A DNA stretch of 64,000 nucleotides, from positions 806,001 to 870,000 of the forward strand of contig JADJBK010000006.1 of assembly GCA_016703745.1 (NCBI GenBank), in the 5' to 3' direction. The position numbers and the translations under genes are program-made. Source of the stretch: Nitrosomonas sp. (GTDB taxonomy: Bacteria > Pseudomonadota > Gammaproteobacteria > Burkholderiales > Nitrosomonadaceae). Shown here in pieces: positions 17,341 through 27,053 of this stretch. The notes beneath the pieces are model-generated. The model worked only from the letters and a program-made list of their open reading frames with translations, ran no database searches and was not told where the DNA came from. Within the stretch, counting starts at the first letter, position 1. Each line of letters starts with the position of its first letter.

Positions 17341-20049
17341 TCACTCCAAGTGCTCATCGATTCGACATAGTGGCCGCAATGCGCAATAAGTGCAGGTTTG
17401 CGGGTATTGCCTGGGATCGACTTCTGCCTGGCCAGCAATGAAATCTGCCGCCAGTTTTTCCAGCGTTTGCTGCCAATTGATGATCACAGCTTGCCAATCG
17501 GCAGCAGTACGCGTCTGTGACCATTCTGTGAACGGATGAATACCCGGCGCGTAGCCCTCATCGTCAGATACTCCTTTTAACGCCATGTCACTATTTTTGA
17601 TCTGCGCAAAGGCAAGTCCAGCAAGCTCCCGCTGAAAGAGCAGGCTGTATAGCGGCAATTGTGGCTCATCAGGGCGTTCGCCAAACCAGCCATCGACTTG
17701 ACATGAGCCGGTTTTATAGTCAATCAGCAACTTTCCACCCTGTTCAAGTGTGTCTATGCGATCTATCCTGACCCGTACTTGTCGTCCACTTAGCACCAGT
17801 TCTGCAGATTGTTCCCTTGCTGTCACCTGAAAGGGCGCACGTTGTTTTTCAAAATCCAGCCAGGCCCGTACTAAGGAGGATAACCGTGAAAATTCGAGCA
17901 TCTGTAAATGGCGGCCCAAGCTTTGCTGATAACGAGGAAGCATTTCTTCCAGTGTCTCATTCACTTTTGTGGCGATTAATTTCTCCAATATCTCCGCCGA
18001 CATGGTTATCAGGCATTCGTGCGATTCAAGCGATGACCAGATTTTCTCCATTAGACGATGCAGCAGATTACCGCGCATCGGCATACTCAGACCGAGTTGC
18101 ACACTACCTAGTGGTCGCGCTGCCAGCCGCAGCTCAGCAAAGGCAAGAAACGGACAGGCCGCCTGAAGTTTGAATGCCCGACTACCACCTGGAATGGAAT
18201 CATCCTCTAGCGGCGGGGCGGGGTCTTTCGTCAGCCACTCCAACTGGCTGTGTTGATAAATTATTTGCTGCCAGGTTGAGTAGTTGACGGCAGGCAAGAC
18301 TTCTTTGTTCAGAGATGGAAACGCTGCGATCAACGGACTGGGAATCAGCAACTCATCCTGATGACGTTGCGGATAACTGACCACGATCTCTGGCGCACTC
18401 CTCATCAGCCGCTGTAATATTCTTTTTGCTACCTGCAATTCACGTTCGGCAGTCGATCTGGGTAACTCCATCTGGCGCTGCAGCAGCAGAGGAATAAACG
18501 GATTCGGCTGGGGCGGTGCGGGCAATACGCCATCATGCACTCCCATGACCCATAAATAATCGAACTGCAATCCATTGGTTTCAAGCAGGCCGAGTACCTG
18601 AATGGAGGCTACGGGAGATTCGGGTTGGAACACAGTGCTGGCAGCCATTTCTTTCAATCGACTCAGCGCGGAAGGCAGCGTCATGGGTTGCGCCACCCAA
18701 TCAAGCGATACAAATTGCTGCAACAAAGCCTGCCAGGTTTGTATTACCTGAAATTCCGTACTGGTCAGGGATCGATCACCCGGCCAGCCAACTGCAGTCA
18801 GCCACCGGCTGAATTGCCGTCCCCACTCACCCGGTTTAGCTATCTCCGGCCGCACCCTGGTTAATTCCAGCAGCTGTTTCAGGCACTGGACAAACACCGG
18901 GCAATGATAGGGCTGTTCAGCCCGGCTGCCATCATCCATCACCAATTGCAGCAACACATTCCACTCCCCGGTTTCTCGCAGATGTGCATCCAGCAGGGCG
19001 CGCGCACTACTCTCTTCCTCCCAGCCAGCCAGGAAGGGTGAACGCAGAAGGCGGCCGACATGGGTTATCACAGCAACAGATAGGTGTAATGCCAGCAACT
19101 CAAAAGCAGCATGGATCGGCGGATATTGAATCAGCGGCAAACCGAGCGACAGATTATAAGGACGCGTTAACTCATGGTCACCCGGCCGCAGCGCAGTCGG
19201 GCAAAGCACGTCATCCAGCATGCGGCACGCCAGCGCACGCTGTGCGCTTAATTCCGGTACTACCAGACCGATTTGCGCATCGGCATTTTCTTCCAGCCGC
19301 TGGCGAATCCATTGCGCCGCCGATTGCAATTCATCACGACTATCAATACAGGCCAGCTTGCCAACGTGCGCCGATTCCGGCAAAAACTGCAGCCACTCCG
19401 GCACACGCCCCATTTTCGCCAAACCCTGCAGCAACTCCACTTGCTGTGGTGTCAGCTCATCAAACCCGATCAAAGCCAGCTCACCCGGTAGAGCCACTTC
19501 ACCTGCCTGCAAAGCTGGCAGCAACAGATTCGGTAATCTTGCAGCCGTCACCCAGCCATTTTTTTCACAGCTACGCTCAAAAGCCATTAAAACTTTCCAG
19601 AAAAAACGGCTATCTTCGTTATGCGCAAATGTCGCCGCATCCCATGAAAATTTCCATGCACGCAGATCTTGTGCAGCCGCCATGATGTGCGTGACAGTTA
19701 GCTCATCAGTCTGCCACGGCAGTGACTGGCCCATTGTTCGCAATATTTGCTGCCAGACCTGCCGCTCTTGAAACGCATCCAGCAAAAACAAATCTGAAGC
19801 TATATTATTGACCACCATGGCCTCCTGCCATAACCGCTGCAACCAGGCGCTCCACGGAAGAATATCCGCCCCTGGCCATACCTCACGGCCTGCTTCGATC
19901 ATAGACTGATCATAGCGGTGCCGAAGTACCCGTGCGAGACGCTGATTACCGGTCAAAATGGTTGCATCGCGACCTAATCTACGGATAATATCGGCCATGT
20001 CGGTTTGCTGCGGCTTGCATACAAAAGCGGTGGTGGTTGAATAGTACAT
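17341..20049 (-). CDS. AddB-like PD-(D/E)XK nuclease / inactive helicase repair protein
   Basis: 902 residues. The N-terminal two-thirds resembles a degenerate UvrD-type helicase (TGNQRLARVLRHRYD at the start, LGLLETNGLQFDYLWVMGVHDG in the middle). The C-terminal nuclease domain has RVRIDRID and LLIDYKTG, the D and D-x-K residues of PD-(D/E)XK. A Cys in LQAACPF together with CTYCALRPLC near the end form the four-Cys Fe-S pattern of AddB and Cas4 nucleases. It fits the 'probable DNA repair protein' family (TIGR03623-like). An AddA helicase gene is not adjacent. The alternative start is the Met 17 codons in. Confidence 0.85.
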   Translation of the reverse strand: MYYSTTTAFVCKPQQTDMADIIRRLGRDATILTGNQRLARVLRHRYDQSMIEAGREVWPGADILPWSAWLQRLWQEAMVVNNIASDLFLLDAFQERQVWQQILRTMGQSLPWQTDELTVTHIMAAAQDLRAWKFSWDAATFAHNEDSRFFWKVLMAFERSCEKNGWVTAARLPNLLLPALQAGEVALPGELALIGFDELTPQQVELLQGLAKMGRVPEWLQFLPESAHVGKLACIDSRDELQSAAQWIRQRLEENADAQIGLVVPELSAQRALACRMLDDVLCPTALRPGDHELTRPYNLSLGLPLIQYPPIHAAFELLALHLSVAVITHVGRLLRSPFLAGWEEESSARALLDAHLRETGEWNVLLQLVMDDGSRAEQPYHCPVFVQCLKQLLELTRVRPEIAKPGEWGRQFSRWLTAVGWPGDRSLTSTEFQVIQTWQALLQQFVSLDWVAQPMTLPSALSRLKEMAASTVFQPESPVASIQVLGLLETNGLQFDYLWVMGVHDGVLPAPPQPNPFIPLLLQRQMELPRSTAERELQVAKRILQRLMRSAPEIVVSYPQRHQDELLIPSPLIAAFPSLNKEVLPAVNYSTWQQIIYQHSQLEWLTKDPAPPLEDDSIPGGSRAFKLQAACPFLAFAELRLAARPLGSVQLGLSMPMRGNLLHRLMEKIWSSLESHECLITMSAEILEKLIATKVNETLEEMLPRYQQSLGRHLQMLEFSRLSSLVRAWLDFEKQRAPFQVTAREQSAELVLSGRQVRVRIDRIDTLEQGGKLLIDYKTGSCQVDGWFGERPDEPQLPLYSLLFQRELAGLAFAQIKNSDMALKGVSDDEGYAPGIHPFTEWSQTRTAADWQAVIINWQQTLEKLAADFIAGQAEVDPRQYPQTCTYCALRPLCRIDEHLE

Positions 20050-20151
20050 TTCAATTGAGTTCCAGTGAGTATTCGTCCTTCAAAGGGCAATTCCCATTGT
20101 GATTCAGAAAATCGATATATTTCAAAAAATTATAGTTATTTAGGAGAGTGA

Positions 20152-20646
20152 ATGAGTAAAAGTATATTAAATAGCCTGCTCTTTGCTACAGCCATTTCCT
20201 GGGCAGGACTGGCCTTATCCGAGGAGGTAGAGGTACAACATACTACTGAGGAAGTTTCGTCACACACTGAAACTGAAGCAGCCGCAGCCACTGAAACAGC
20301 GGGTGGCAATGATGCACCAATAAGCGGTATTGGCTGGCGACTAGCCCGAAAAGTAGAAATGGGCAATACCGGCAAATTTATACATATGGTTTTGGTCGAG
20401 CCTAAAAGACAAATGGATAAAACCATTTACAGCAATGCAATTACCCGGATATGTGGCAAGGAAGAGGAATTCTGCCGCATTCGTTTCTGGATAGAAGAAC
20501 GCTTCATCCCGGAAAAAAGTATTCCTACCGGTGAGCAGCTGCAACGGCAGAAAGCCGATTTCCTCATGAACCGCAAGGCAGGCATTCATCGCACCCAGTG
20601 GTCCTGTACCGTTGATCATGACAGAAGTGAATGTATGGATTGGTGA
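20152..20646 (+). CDS. Secreted protein of unknown function
   Basis: 164 residues; a good AGGAG site precedes the ATG. A signal peptide covers about residues 1-23 (cleavage after LALS or nearby). Next comes a low-complexity Glu/Thr/Ala segment (about 24-52), then a compact domain with four cysteines (ICGKEEEFCRIRFWIEE, WSCTVD, ECMDW) that could form two disulfides in the periplasm. I do not recognise the family. It is flanked by convergent holB and divergent to the AddB-like gene. Confidence 0.75.
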   Translation: MSKSILNSLLFATAISWAGLALSEEVEVQHTTEEVSSHTETEAAAATETAGGNDAPISGIGWRLARKVEMGNTGKFIHMVLVEPKRQMDKTIYSNAITRICGKEEEFCRIRFWIEERFIPEKSIPTGEQLQRQKADFLMNRKAGIHRTQWSCTVDHDRSECMDW

Positions 20647-20670
20647 TTCCCTATCGAAGCGGCTGACTTG

Positions 20671-21735
20671 TTATGCTATTGAATCCAGATAGCGATATAG
20701 CAGCGATTCGATAAACAATCTGGGATTAAGTGGATGGCGCGCCCATCGCCGTGAGGTAATCAGGTCGCGCCACAGAAATGCAAGTACCTCAGGATCGATT
20801 TTCGCCGCAATTTCCCGGATTACCGCTTCCTCCTGCAGATAGTAACGAACCTTACCCGTCGCGCGACAACTCATCAAATCAAAGCACCATTTTTGCAACC
20901 AGTCCACGATACATAGTAATTCAAACTGCTGCATCTCTTCTGCCACACCAACCACATCCAGGCTCTTCAGTACGCTGAGACGCCGGATGAATATCTGGTA
21001 CCGCACAAACCAGGGTTCATCAAACTGCAAGGCTAGCAGGGGTGCAAAACCCGACATAGCCAAACGGACTTCCACATGATCCACCTTCTGCTGCCGTAGC
21101 CAGTCCTGCGCAACCTGCCGGTCTGGCAGCGGCATGGGAATCTGCTGACAACGGCTGCGAATAGTCGCCAGTAATGACGAAGCATCGTGCGCCACCAGAA
21201 TGAACACGACATGGGGTGGTGGTTCTTCCAGTTTTTTTAGTAACGCATTGGCAGCTGCGTGATTCATCGCTTCCGCAGGATGAATCAGCACCAGCCTGTC
21301 TCGATTCTGGTGGGCGCTAAGATAGACAAAGTCATCCAGTTCACGAATTTGAGCAATCGTAATCTGCTGACTGGGTTTCTTTTTTGATCTGGCGTCTCCA
21401 CCGCCCTCTTGCACACCACTCGTCTTGCCTTTGTCAGCATGATCCACTGCCTCGGATAACGCTTCTGCTGTTAACAGACGAAAATTAGGATGCTGATTCT
21501 GTTCAAACCAGCAACAACTGGTGCAGATTCCACACGCGGCAGCATCCGCATTTACCTGTTCGCATAACATGGCCTTGGCCAGGCTGCGCGCCCAGGCAAA
21601 CTTTCCGATCCCGGCACGCCCTGTTAGCAGCAAGGCGTGATGCGGACGAGCGCTATTTTGCCTGACCTGCTGCCATAACATGCGCTGCCAGGGATAGATA
21701 GCGGTCTGCATCATTGTCCACTTTGTTGCCGGCAA
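20671..21735 (-). CDS. holB: DNA polymerase III delta' subunit
   Basis: 354 residues. The AAA+ clamp-loader fold shows a degenerate Walker A (GRAGIGKFAWA, with Phe after Lys), a zinc-binding Cys cluster (AAACGICTSCCWF) and LKKLEEPPPHVVFIL. DNA polymerase III delta' is the stator of the clamp loader. The 5' end overlaps the tmk stop, the usual tmk-holB order. Confidence 0.94.
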   Translation of the reverse strand: MPATKWTMMQTAIYPWQRMLWQQVRQNSARPHHALLLTGRAGIGKFAWARSLAKAMLCEQVNADAAACGICTSCCWFEQNQHPNFRLLTAEALSEAVDHADKGKTSGVQEGGGDARSKKKPSQQITIAQIRELDDFVYLSAHQNRDRLVLIHPAEAMNHAAANALLKKLEEPPPHVVFILVAHDASSLLATIRSRCQQIPMPLPDRQVAQDWLRQQKVDHVEVRLAMSGFAPLLALQFDEPWFVRYQIFIRRLSVLKSLDVVGVAEEMQQFELLCIVDWLQKWCFDLMSCRATGKVRYYLQEEAVIREIAAKIDPEVLAFLWRDLITSRRWARHPLNPRLFIESLLYRYLDSIA

Positions 21736-22349
21736 AAAATCTCGATCAGCTCCATCAGATTCTGCCTGACCTGTTCGATTGGAAAGCTTGCATCAATCAC
21801 GCGGATACGCTGTGAAAACTGCCGTGCTCGTTGCAGATAACCCTGTCGGACACGATCAAAAAACTCATCTGATTCGCGCTCAAAACGATCATAAGTTTTA
21901 ATCGACTGCACACGCGCTTTACCCATTTCTGCCGGCAGATCAAAATATAACGTCAGATCAGGCGCAACCCCGCCCTGCACCCAATCCTCGAGCAAAACAA
22001 GTTTTTGCAGCGACACGCCCCGTCCTGCGCCCTGATAAGCAAAACTGGCATCCATGTAGCGATCAGAGACTACCCAGTCACCGCGCGCCAATGCGGGAAA
22101 AATAACTTTATCGAGATGCTCGCGCCGCGCGGCAAACATCAATAAGGTTTCGGTTTCAGCATGCATCGTCTGGCGCTGGTCGAGCAGCAGTTCTCGCAGT
22201 CTTTCTCCCAATACCGTTCCGCCTGGCTCACGGGTTACCACTATTGCCAGCCCTTTGCCTCTCAGGAATTGCGCCAGCCACTCAAGGTGGCTGCTTTTCC
22301 CCGCACCATCAATGCCTTCGAAGGTAATAAATTTTCCTGGCTGTACCAT
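21711..22349 (-). CDS. tmk: Thymidylate kinase
   Basis: About 212 residues from the ATG at 22349; an upstream GTG at 22373 adds eight codons and cannot be excluded. P-loop FEGIDGAGKSS, TREPGGT with the catalytic-site Arg, and SDRYMDASFAYQGAGRG are all clear. It phosphorylates dTMP to dTDP. The order tmk-holB is conserved among proteobacteria. Confidence 0.95.
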   Translation of the reverse strand: MVQPGKFITFEGIDGAGKSSHLEWLAQFLRGKGLAIVVTREPGGTVLGERLRELLLDQRQTMHAETETLLMFAARREHLDKVIFPALARGDWVVSDRYMDASFAYQGAGRGVSLQKLVLLEDWVQGGVAPDLTLYFDLPAEMGKARVQSIKTYDRFERESDEFFDRVRQGYLQRARQFSQRIRVIDASFPIEQVRQNLMELIEIFCRQQSGQ

Positions 22350-22404
22350 ATCTGGCTCAATTAGAATATCCACCTGATTAACATAACAATATTGTCAACC
22401 CCAT

Positions 22405-22998
22405 ATGCACATTAACACGGTAGGGTTACTGGTAGAGGCAACACACATACCTTCTCCCAATTGCGACGCGCGCCCGGACGACACCGATATCAGCCTGCTG
22501 GTGATTCACCATATCAGCCTGCCACCGGAAGAATTTGGCGGCGATGGTGTGATCGAGTTCTTTACCAATCGGCTTGATCCTGCCGCTCATCCCTATTACC
22601 AATCGCTAAAAGGGGTAAGGGTCTCGGCACATTTTTTCATTCGGCGCAGTGGTAAGATCATTCAACTCGTCCCCTGTCTGCTACGCGCCTGGCATGCGGG
22701 AGTCTCCTGCTGGCAGGCGCGCGCCTGCTGCAATGATTTTTCAATTGGCATCGAACTGGAAGGCAGTGATAACCAGCCGTTTACACCTGATCAATACTCA
22801 CAACTGGTCAAATTGACTGCAAGCCTGCTTATCACCTATCCTATCCGCGATATTGCCGGACACGCCACGATTGCACCACAACGTAAAACCGACCCCGGCC
22901 CCCATTTTGACTGGCAGGGCTATCGGCAGGCGCTCCTTACCCAACAAATAGCGTGTGATTTGACCGAGCAGAACGCTATCATCATCCATTCACGCTAA
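22405..22998 (+). CDS. ampD: 1,6-anhydro-N-acetylmuramyl-L-alanine amidase AmpD
   Basis: 197 residues of the amidase_2 family without a signal peptide, so cytosolic. Zinc ligands are visible: VIHHISLPP (first His), the second His in AGHATIAP and the Asp of TDPGPHFDW. The central GIELEGSD segment matches AmpD. It trims anhydromuropeptides in peptidoglycan recycling, which pairs logically with nagZ in this window. A divergent gap of 55 bases separates it from tmk. Confidence 0.93.
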   Translation: MHINTVGLLVEATHIPSPNCDARPDDTDISLLVIHHISLPPEEFGGDGVIEFFTNRLDPAAHPYYQSLKGVRVSAHFFIRRSGKIIQLVPCLLRAWHAGVSCWQARACCNDFSIGIELEGSDNQPFTPDQYSQLVKLTASLLITYPIRDIAGHATIAPQRKTDPGPHFDWQGYRQALLTQQIACDLTEQNAIIIHSR

Positions 22999-23008
22999 AC
23001 CTGGGTAT

Positions 23009-23419
23009 TCAATCCATTTCTTCCCGGTCAGGAGATTTGCCTTGCCTCAAAGCAGTCAGCTCGTTGATCATCACCTGCCGCTCCCGGTCGATTTCCTGAT
23101 AGCGCTCATGAATTTCGTTCAGTCGCGCCGAATAATCCTTGATACGAACCAGGCGCTCCTGTTCGCGCTTTTGGACTTCATCATAGTTAAGCATCGCATT
23201 TCCCACAATGGGTTGGCTCTGCTGCATGATGATACTATTTTCCTGCAACAGCTCCTGCCGGCGCAGTTCCTGCAACATCTGAAACTGCTGAAACAGATTC
23301 TGCTGTTCCTGCTGCAGCATTGATAACGCGGCTTCGACCTCCTGCCTCTGTTTCTGCACATCGTTGGCCGCAGATAACGGCAGCGACAATAACAATAAGC
23401 CAATCAATATTAATTTCAT
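23009..23419 (-). CDS. Periplasmic coiled-coil protein of unknown function
   Basis: 136 residues from an ATG with a perfect GGAGG site; longer upstream forms are unlikely. A signal peptide (about 1-18, LPLSAAN) is followed by an almost continuous Gln/Glu/Arg-rich helix with heptad character over about residues 22-125. I do not recognise a named family. It sits 28 bases after lpdA on the same strand and may be co-transcribed with it. Confidence 0.75.
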   Translation of the reverse strand: MKLILIGLLLLSLPLSAANDVQKQRQEVEAALSMLQQEQQNLFQQFQMLQELRRQELLQENSIIMQQSQPIVGNAMLNYDEVQKREQERLVRIKDYSARLNEIHERYQEIDRERQVMINELTALRQGKSPDREEMD

Positions 23420-23447
23420 GTTTCCTCCAAGAATCTTTATCCTGGAA

Positions 23448-24908
23448 TCAGATATGAATCGCACGCTTGTCCACAGCCAATGCAGATTCATGCAGCACTT
23501 CAGATAATGATGGATGCGCGTGTACGATACGCGCCAGATCCTCACTGCAGGCAGAAAACGCTATGGCAGTCACCGCCTCGGCAATCATCTCCGAGACATA
23601 CGGACCAATCATATGCACGCCCAGAATCCGGTCAGTATGGGCATCTGCCAGCACTTTCACCAGACCAGCTGTTTCTCCGAGTGCGCGAGCGCGGCCATTA
23701 GCCATAAACGGAAACTGCCCCGATTTATAGGCAATTCCTGCCGCCTTGAGTGCCTGCTCGGTTTTACCGACCCAGGCAATTTCCGGACTGGTATAAATCA
23801 CCCACGGTATCGTATCAAAGTCGACTTCCCCAATCGAACTGGTCGATCCATCTCGTTTTGCCGCAATCCGCTCTGCCACCGCTACGCCTTCTTCAGAAGC
23901 CTTGTGGGCGAGCATCGGACCTCTGACGACATCTCCGACCGCATACACATCCGGCAGATTCGTCTGACAAAAAACATCGACCTCGATCCGGCCACCGGCA
24001 TCCAGTTTCAGACCTGCTGCATCTGCACCCAGCCCAGTAGTATTCGCCACCCGACCTACGGCAACAATCAGTTTGTCCACGGACAATTTCTGGCGACTAC
24101 CTGCCTGATCAAGATACTCAATCTCCACCCGGTTTTTCAGGGACTTGACCGATTGAATCTGCAATCCGATTTGGATATTCAATCCGGTGCCACGAGTTAA
24201 TACCTTAAAAGCTTCCTTGGCAATCTGCTCATCCGCCGCCGGCAGAAAGTCTGACTGCACCTCAAGCAGAGTGACTTCCGCACCCAGTCTACGCCACACG
24301 CTGCCCAGCTCAAGACCAATCACACCCGCACCGATAATGGCGAGCTGTTTGGGTGCGGTCTGCAGCGCGAGCGCACCGGCGTTATCGAAAATATTGATAT
24401 TATCCACTGGTGCCATTTCCAGCGAACGCGGCGATGAACCCGTTGCGATGATAACGTGCCTCGCTCGGAGAGTTTTTGCATCCTGCTCATCCGTCACTTC
24501 GATTTCCCACACATTCGCGTCTTGCGGACGTTTCCGCAACATGCCACGGCCATGCACGCTAGTGACCTTATTCTTCTTGAACAGCATGCCGATGCCGCTG
24601 GTAAATGCTTTGACGATTTTATCCTTGCGCGCAATCATCGCGGGGACATCAACGGTAATACCTTCTATCTTGATGCCATGTTCGGCAAACTTGTGGTTAG
24701 CCCGTTCCAGATTCTCGGAGGATTCCAGCAGTGCTTTGGACGGAATACAACCCACATTGAGACAGGTGCCACCCAGGCTAGGCTTTTGCTGCTCATTTTT
24801 CCAATCATCAATACAAACGGTATCCAGTCCCAATTGCGCACAGCGGATGGCTGCTACATAACCCCCCGGGCCTGCACCAATCACCGCCACATCAAAAATT
24901 TTATCCAT
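23448..24908 (-). CDS. lpdA: Dihydrolipoyl dehydrogenase
   Basis: 486 residues. FAD-binding GAGPGGYVAA, the redox-active GGTCLNVGCIPSK (Cys about 49 and 54), NAD-binding GAGVIGLELGSVW, and the C-terminal HAHPSLSE dimer-interface His/Glu pair are all intact. It reoxidises lipoyl groups of 2-oxoacid dehydrogenases or the glycine cleavage system. No E1 or E2 gene adjoins it here, so the complex it serves cannot be told from context. Confidence 0.96.
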   Translation of the reverse strand: MDKIFDVAVIGAGPGGYVAAIRCAQLGLDTVCIDDWKNEQQKPSLGGTCLNVGCIPSKALLESSENLERANHKFAEHGIKIEGITVDVPAMIARKDKIVKAFTSGIGMLFKKNKVTSVHGRGMLRKRPQDANVWEIEVTDEQDAKTLRARHVIIATGSSPRSLEMAPVDNINIFDNAGALALQTAPKQLAIIGAGVIGLELGSVWRRLGAEVTLLEVQSDFLPAADEQIAKEAFKVLTRGTGLNIQIGLQIQSVKSLKNRVEIEYLDQAGSRQKLSVDKLIVAVGRVANTTGLGADAAGLKLDAGGRIEVDVFCQTNLPDVYAVGDVVRGPMLAHKASEEGVAVAERIAAKRDGSTSSIGEVDFDTIPWVIYTSPEIAWVGKTEQALKAAGIAYKSGQFPFMANGRARALGETAGLVKVLADAHTDRILGVHMIGPYVSEMIAEAVTAIAFSACSEDLARIVHAHPSLSEVLHESALAVDKRAIHI

Positions 24909-24919
24909 ATCTGTTTATC

Positions 24920-25951
24920 CTAATAGTGTTGACCAAGTCTATTGATAGCATCAACTGCATTGGCAAATTGCGGAATATCCCGCAGTTGCTTCAGGGAATG
25001 ACCTTCCCGGTGGCCACGCATCCGTGCCAGTCTTGCCATACTGATCGAGGAAACTTCCCATGACAAACCATCCAGCAACTGGTCTGACGCCACAGTATCG
25101 TTGCATACCAATACCATGTCACAGCCTGCCCGCAACGCCAGGCTGGCGCGCGCCAGCATATCCCCATAACTGCCGGTTGCACGCATGCTCAGATCATCAC
25201 TGAACAGACAGCCTTCAAAGCCAAGCTCATGCCGCAATATCTCCTGCTGCCATTTGCGGGAGAACCCGGCGGGATAGTGATCTACCGCAGAATAAATAAC
25301 ATGCGCCGCCATGATGCCACCTAGTCCAAAATCAATCATGCGCTGAAATGGCAGCAGATCCTCTATCTGAATATCAACAAAATCACGGGTATCGACTGCA
25401 ATTTCCACATGTGTATCTGCTGCAATCGCACCATGCCCGGGAAAATGCTTGCCGACCGCCACCATACCTGCCTGGCGCATACCCAGCATCAGCTCGTGCG
25501 CAAGTTCCGCTACGGCCTGCGGATTACGATGCGGGGATCGGTCCCCGATGACGCAACCCAGACCATAATCGAGATCCAGCACGGGTGTGAAGCTGATATC
25601 AACCCCACACGCCTTTAATTCTGCTGCCAGCACATAACCCACTTGCCAGGCCAGCCGACGAGCATGTTGCGGATTATCGTTCCAGCACTCACCTAATCTA
25701 CGCATAGCAGGCAAGCGCGTGAATCCACTCTGGAAACGTTGCACCCGGCCCCCTTCCTGATCAACAGCAATCAGCAGGGGCGGCTCTCGCAATGCACGAA
25801 TTTCTGCCGTTAGCTGACAAAGTTGCTCAGGTGATACAAAATTACGGGAAAACAGGATGATTCCACCTGTCAGGGGATGCAGCAATCTTTCCCGGTCCTC
25901 TGCCGACAGACTTGTACCCGCCACATCGAGCATGATGACACCTCTCGACAT
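24920..25951 (-). CDS. nagZ: Beta-N-acetylhexosaminidase NagZ
   Basis: 343 residues of glycoside hydrolase family 3, cytosolic. KHFPGHGAIAADTHVE is the NagZ catalytic loop with the general acid/base His/Asp dyad, and LFSDDLSMRA carries the nucleophile Asp. It removes GlcNAc from anhydromuropeptides in cell-wall recycling. It lies 2 bases after acpS and so probably ends the lepA-to-nagZ transcript. Confidence 0.95.
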   Translation of the reverse strand: MSRGVIMLDVAGTSLSAEDRERLLHPLTGGIILFSRNFVSPEQLCQLTAEIRALREPPLLIAVDQEGGRVQRFQSGFTRLPAMRRLGECWNDNPQHARRLAWQVGYVLAAELKACGVDISFTPVLDLDYGLGCVIGDRSPHRNPQAVAELAHELMLGMRQAGMVAVGKHFPGHGAIAADTHVEIAVDTRDFVDIQIEDLLPFQRMIDFGLGGIMAAHVIYSAVDHYPAGFSRKWQQEILRHELGFEGCLFSDDLSMRATGSYGDMLARASLALRAGCDMVLVCNDTVASDQLLDGLSWEVSSISMARLARMRGHREGHSLKQLRDIPQFANAVDAINRLGQHY

Positions 25952-25953
25952 GT

Positions 25954-26331
25954 CTATTTTTCCAGAATAACGAAAGCGCTTGCCATAGTTAATTCGTCAG
26001 TGATCGACAGGTGGTGCGCAATAATTCCCTCGTGACTAACCCATTCCGTCAATGCCTCGCCAAACTGAAAATACGGTTTTCCGTGTGGGTCGTGCAGTAC
26101 CGTGATATTACTGAAACTAACCGGCGCGCGCAGCCCGGTGCCTGCTGCCTTGGCAAAAGCTTCCTTGGCGGCAAAACGTTTGGCGACAAACACTGCGGGG
26201 TTGGCATGATTCAGAAAATCCGGCCATTCAGCCTCGGCCAGCACCCGCCTGGCAAACGCCTCTCCGTGGCGCTCCAGCGAATGGGCAATACGAACAGGGT
26301 CGACCAGATCGGTGCCAATACCGTAGATCAT
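25954..26331 (-). CDS. acpS: Holo-[acyl-carrier-protein] synthase
   Basis: 125 residues, typical length. IYGIGTDLVDPVRI at the N terminus holds the Mg-binding Asp, and RFAAKEAFAKA carries the catalytic Glu/Lys pair. It moves 4'-phosphopantetheine from CoA to ACP. Its start overlaps the pdxJ stop by four bases; pdxJ-acpS is a very common pair. Confidence 0.96.
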   Translation of the reverse strand: MIYGIGTDLVDPVRIAHSLERHGEAFARRVLAEAEWPDFLNHANPAVFVAKRFAAKEAFAKAAGTGLRAPVSFSNITVLHDPHGKPYFQFGEALTEWVSHEGIIAHHLSITDELTMASAFVILEK

Positions 26332-27053
26332 GCGCTTGCCTGACCGATCAGCGCTTTCATTTCGCGCACCGCCTGGGCAAAGCCGACAAAAAGCGCACGC
26401 GCCACAATAGCGTGTCCGATATTAAGCTCGGAAATACCATTGAGCCTGGCTATGGGTTCGGTATTCTGATAGTGCAATCCATGTCCGGCATTGACTTGCA
26501 GACCACGTTCGAGACCATACTTGACCATTGCCTTGATAGCTTCCAGTTCGGCCTGCTGTTCAGCACTGCTTCCGGCATCGGCAAAACGGCCGGTATGAAG
26601 TTCGACTGCCGGTGCTCCCGCCTGGACAGCCGCATCGATCTGCTGGGGCTGCGCATCGATAAATAACGAAACACGTGTGCCAGTCTGCGCCAATCGGTCG
26701 CAGGCTGCCTTGATCGAATCAAAATGACGCACGACATCCAATCCGCCCTCGGTAGTCAGCTCCTCGCGCCGCTCGGGAACCAGACAGACATCCTGCGGCT
26801 TGATGCGGCAGGCGAAATCGATCATTTCTCGAGTCACCGCGCTTTCAAGATTCATACGGGTAGTCAAACGCTCCCGTAGTATTTCGACATCTCTATCCTG
26901 AATATGGCGACGATCTTCACGCAAATGCAACGTAATGGCATCCGCGCCAGCTGTCTCAGCGATCAAGGCTGCTTCCACCGGGTCAGGATAAATGGTGCCG
27001 CGTGCCTGACGCACGGTGGCGATATGATCAATATTGACGCCCAACGTAATCAT
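26328..27053 (-). CDS. pdxJ: Pyridoxine 5'-phosphate synthase
   Basis: 241 residues of a TIM-barrel enzyme. GVNIDHIATVRQARG at the N terminus, HLREDRRHI and NAGHGLHYQNT near the C terminus are the family's substrate-binding motifs. It condenses amino-acetone phosphate and deoxyxylulose phosphate to pyridoxine phosphate. In many betaproteobacteria recO stands between era and pdxJ, but here only 59 bases separate them. Confidence 0.96.
   Translation of the reverse strand: MITLGVNIDHIATVRQARGTIYPDPVEAALIAETAGADAITLHLREDRRHIQDRDVEILRERLTTRMNLESAVTREMIDFACRIKPQDVCLVPERREELTTEGGLDVVRHFDSIKAACDRLAQTGTRVSLFIDAQPQQIDAAVQAGAPAVELHTGRFADAGSSAEQQAELEAIKAMVKYGLERGLQVNAGHGLHYQNTEPIARLNGISELNIGHAIVARALFVGFAQAVREMKALIGQASA

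Noticed and set aside
17148..17438. 96-aa minus frame overlapping the end of the AddB-like gene
   Set aside because: Its first half is an out-of-frame reading of the nuclease end; the unique part is intergenic with no ribosome site or motif.
18984..19685. Frame of 233 aa antisense to the AddB-like gene
   Set aside because: Proline/histidine-rich shadow with no domain; the minus frame has clear nuclease motifs.
23514..24200. Frame of 228 aa antisense to lpdA
   Set aside because: lpdA is complete and certain on the minus strand; the antisense frame is rich in Arg/His/Cys and lacks a ribosome site.
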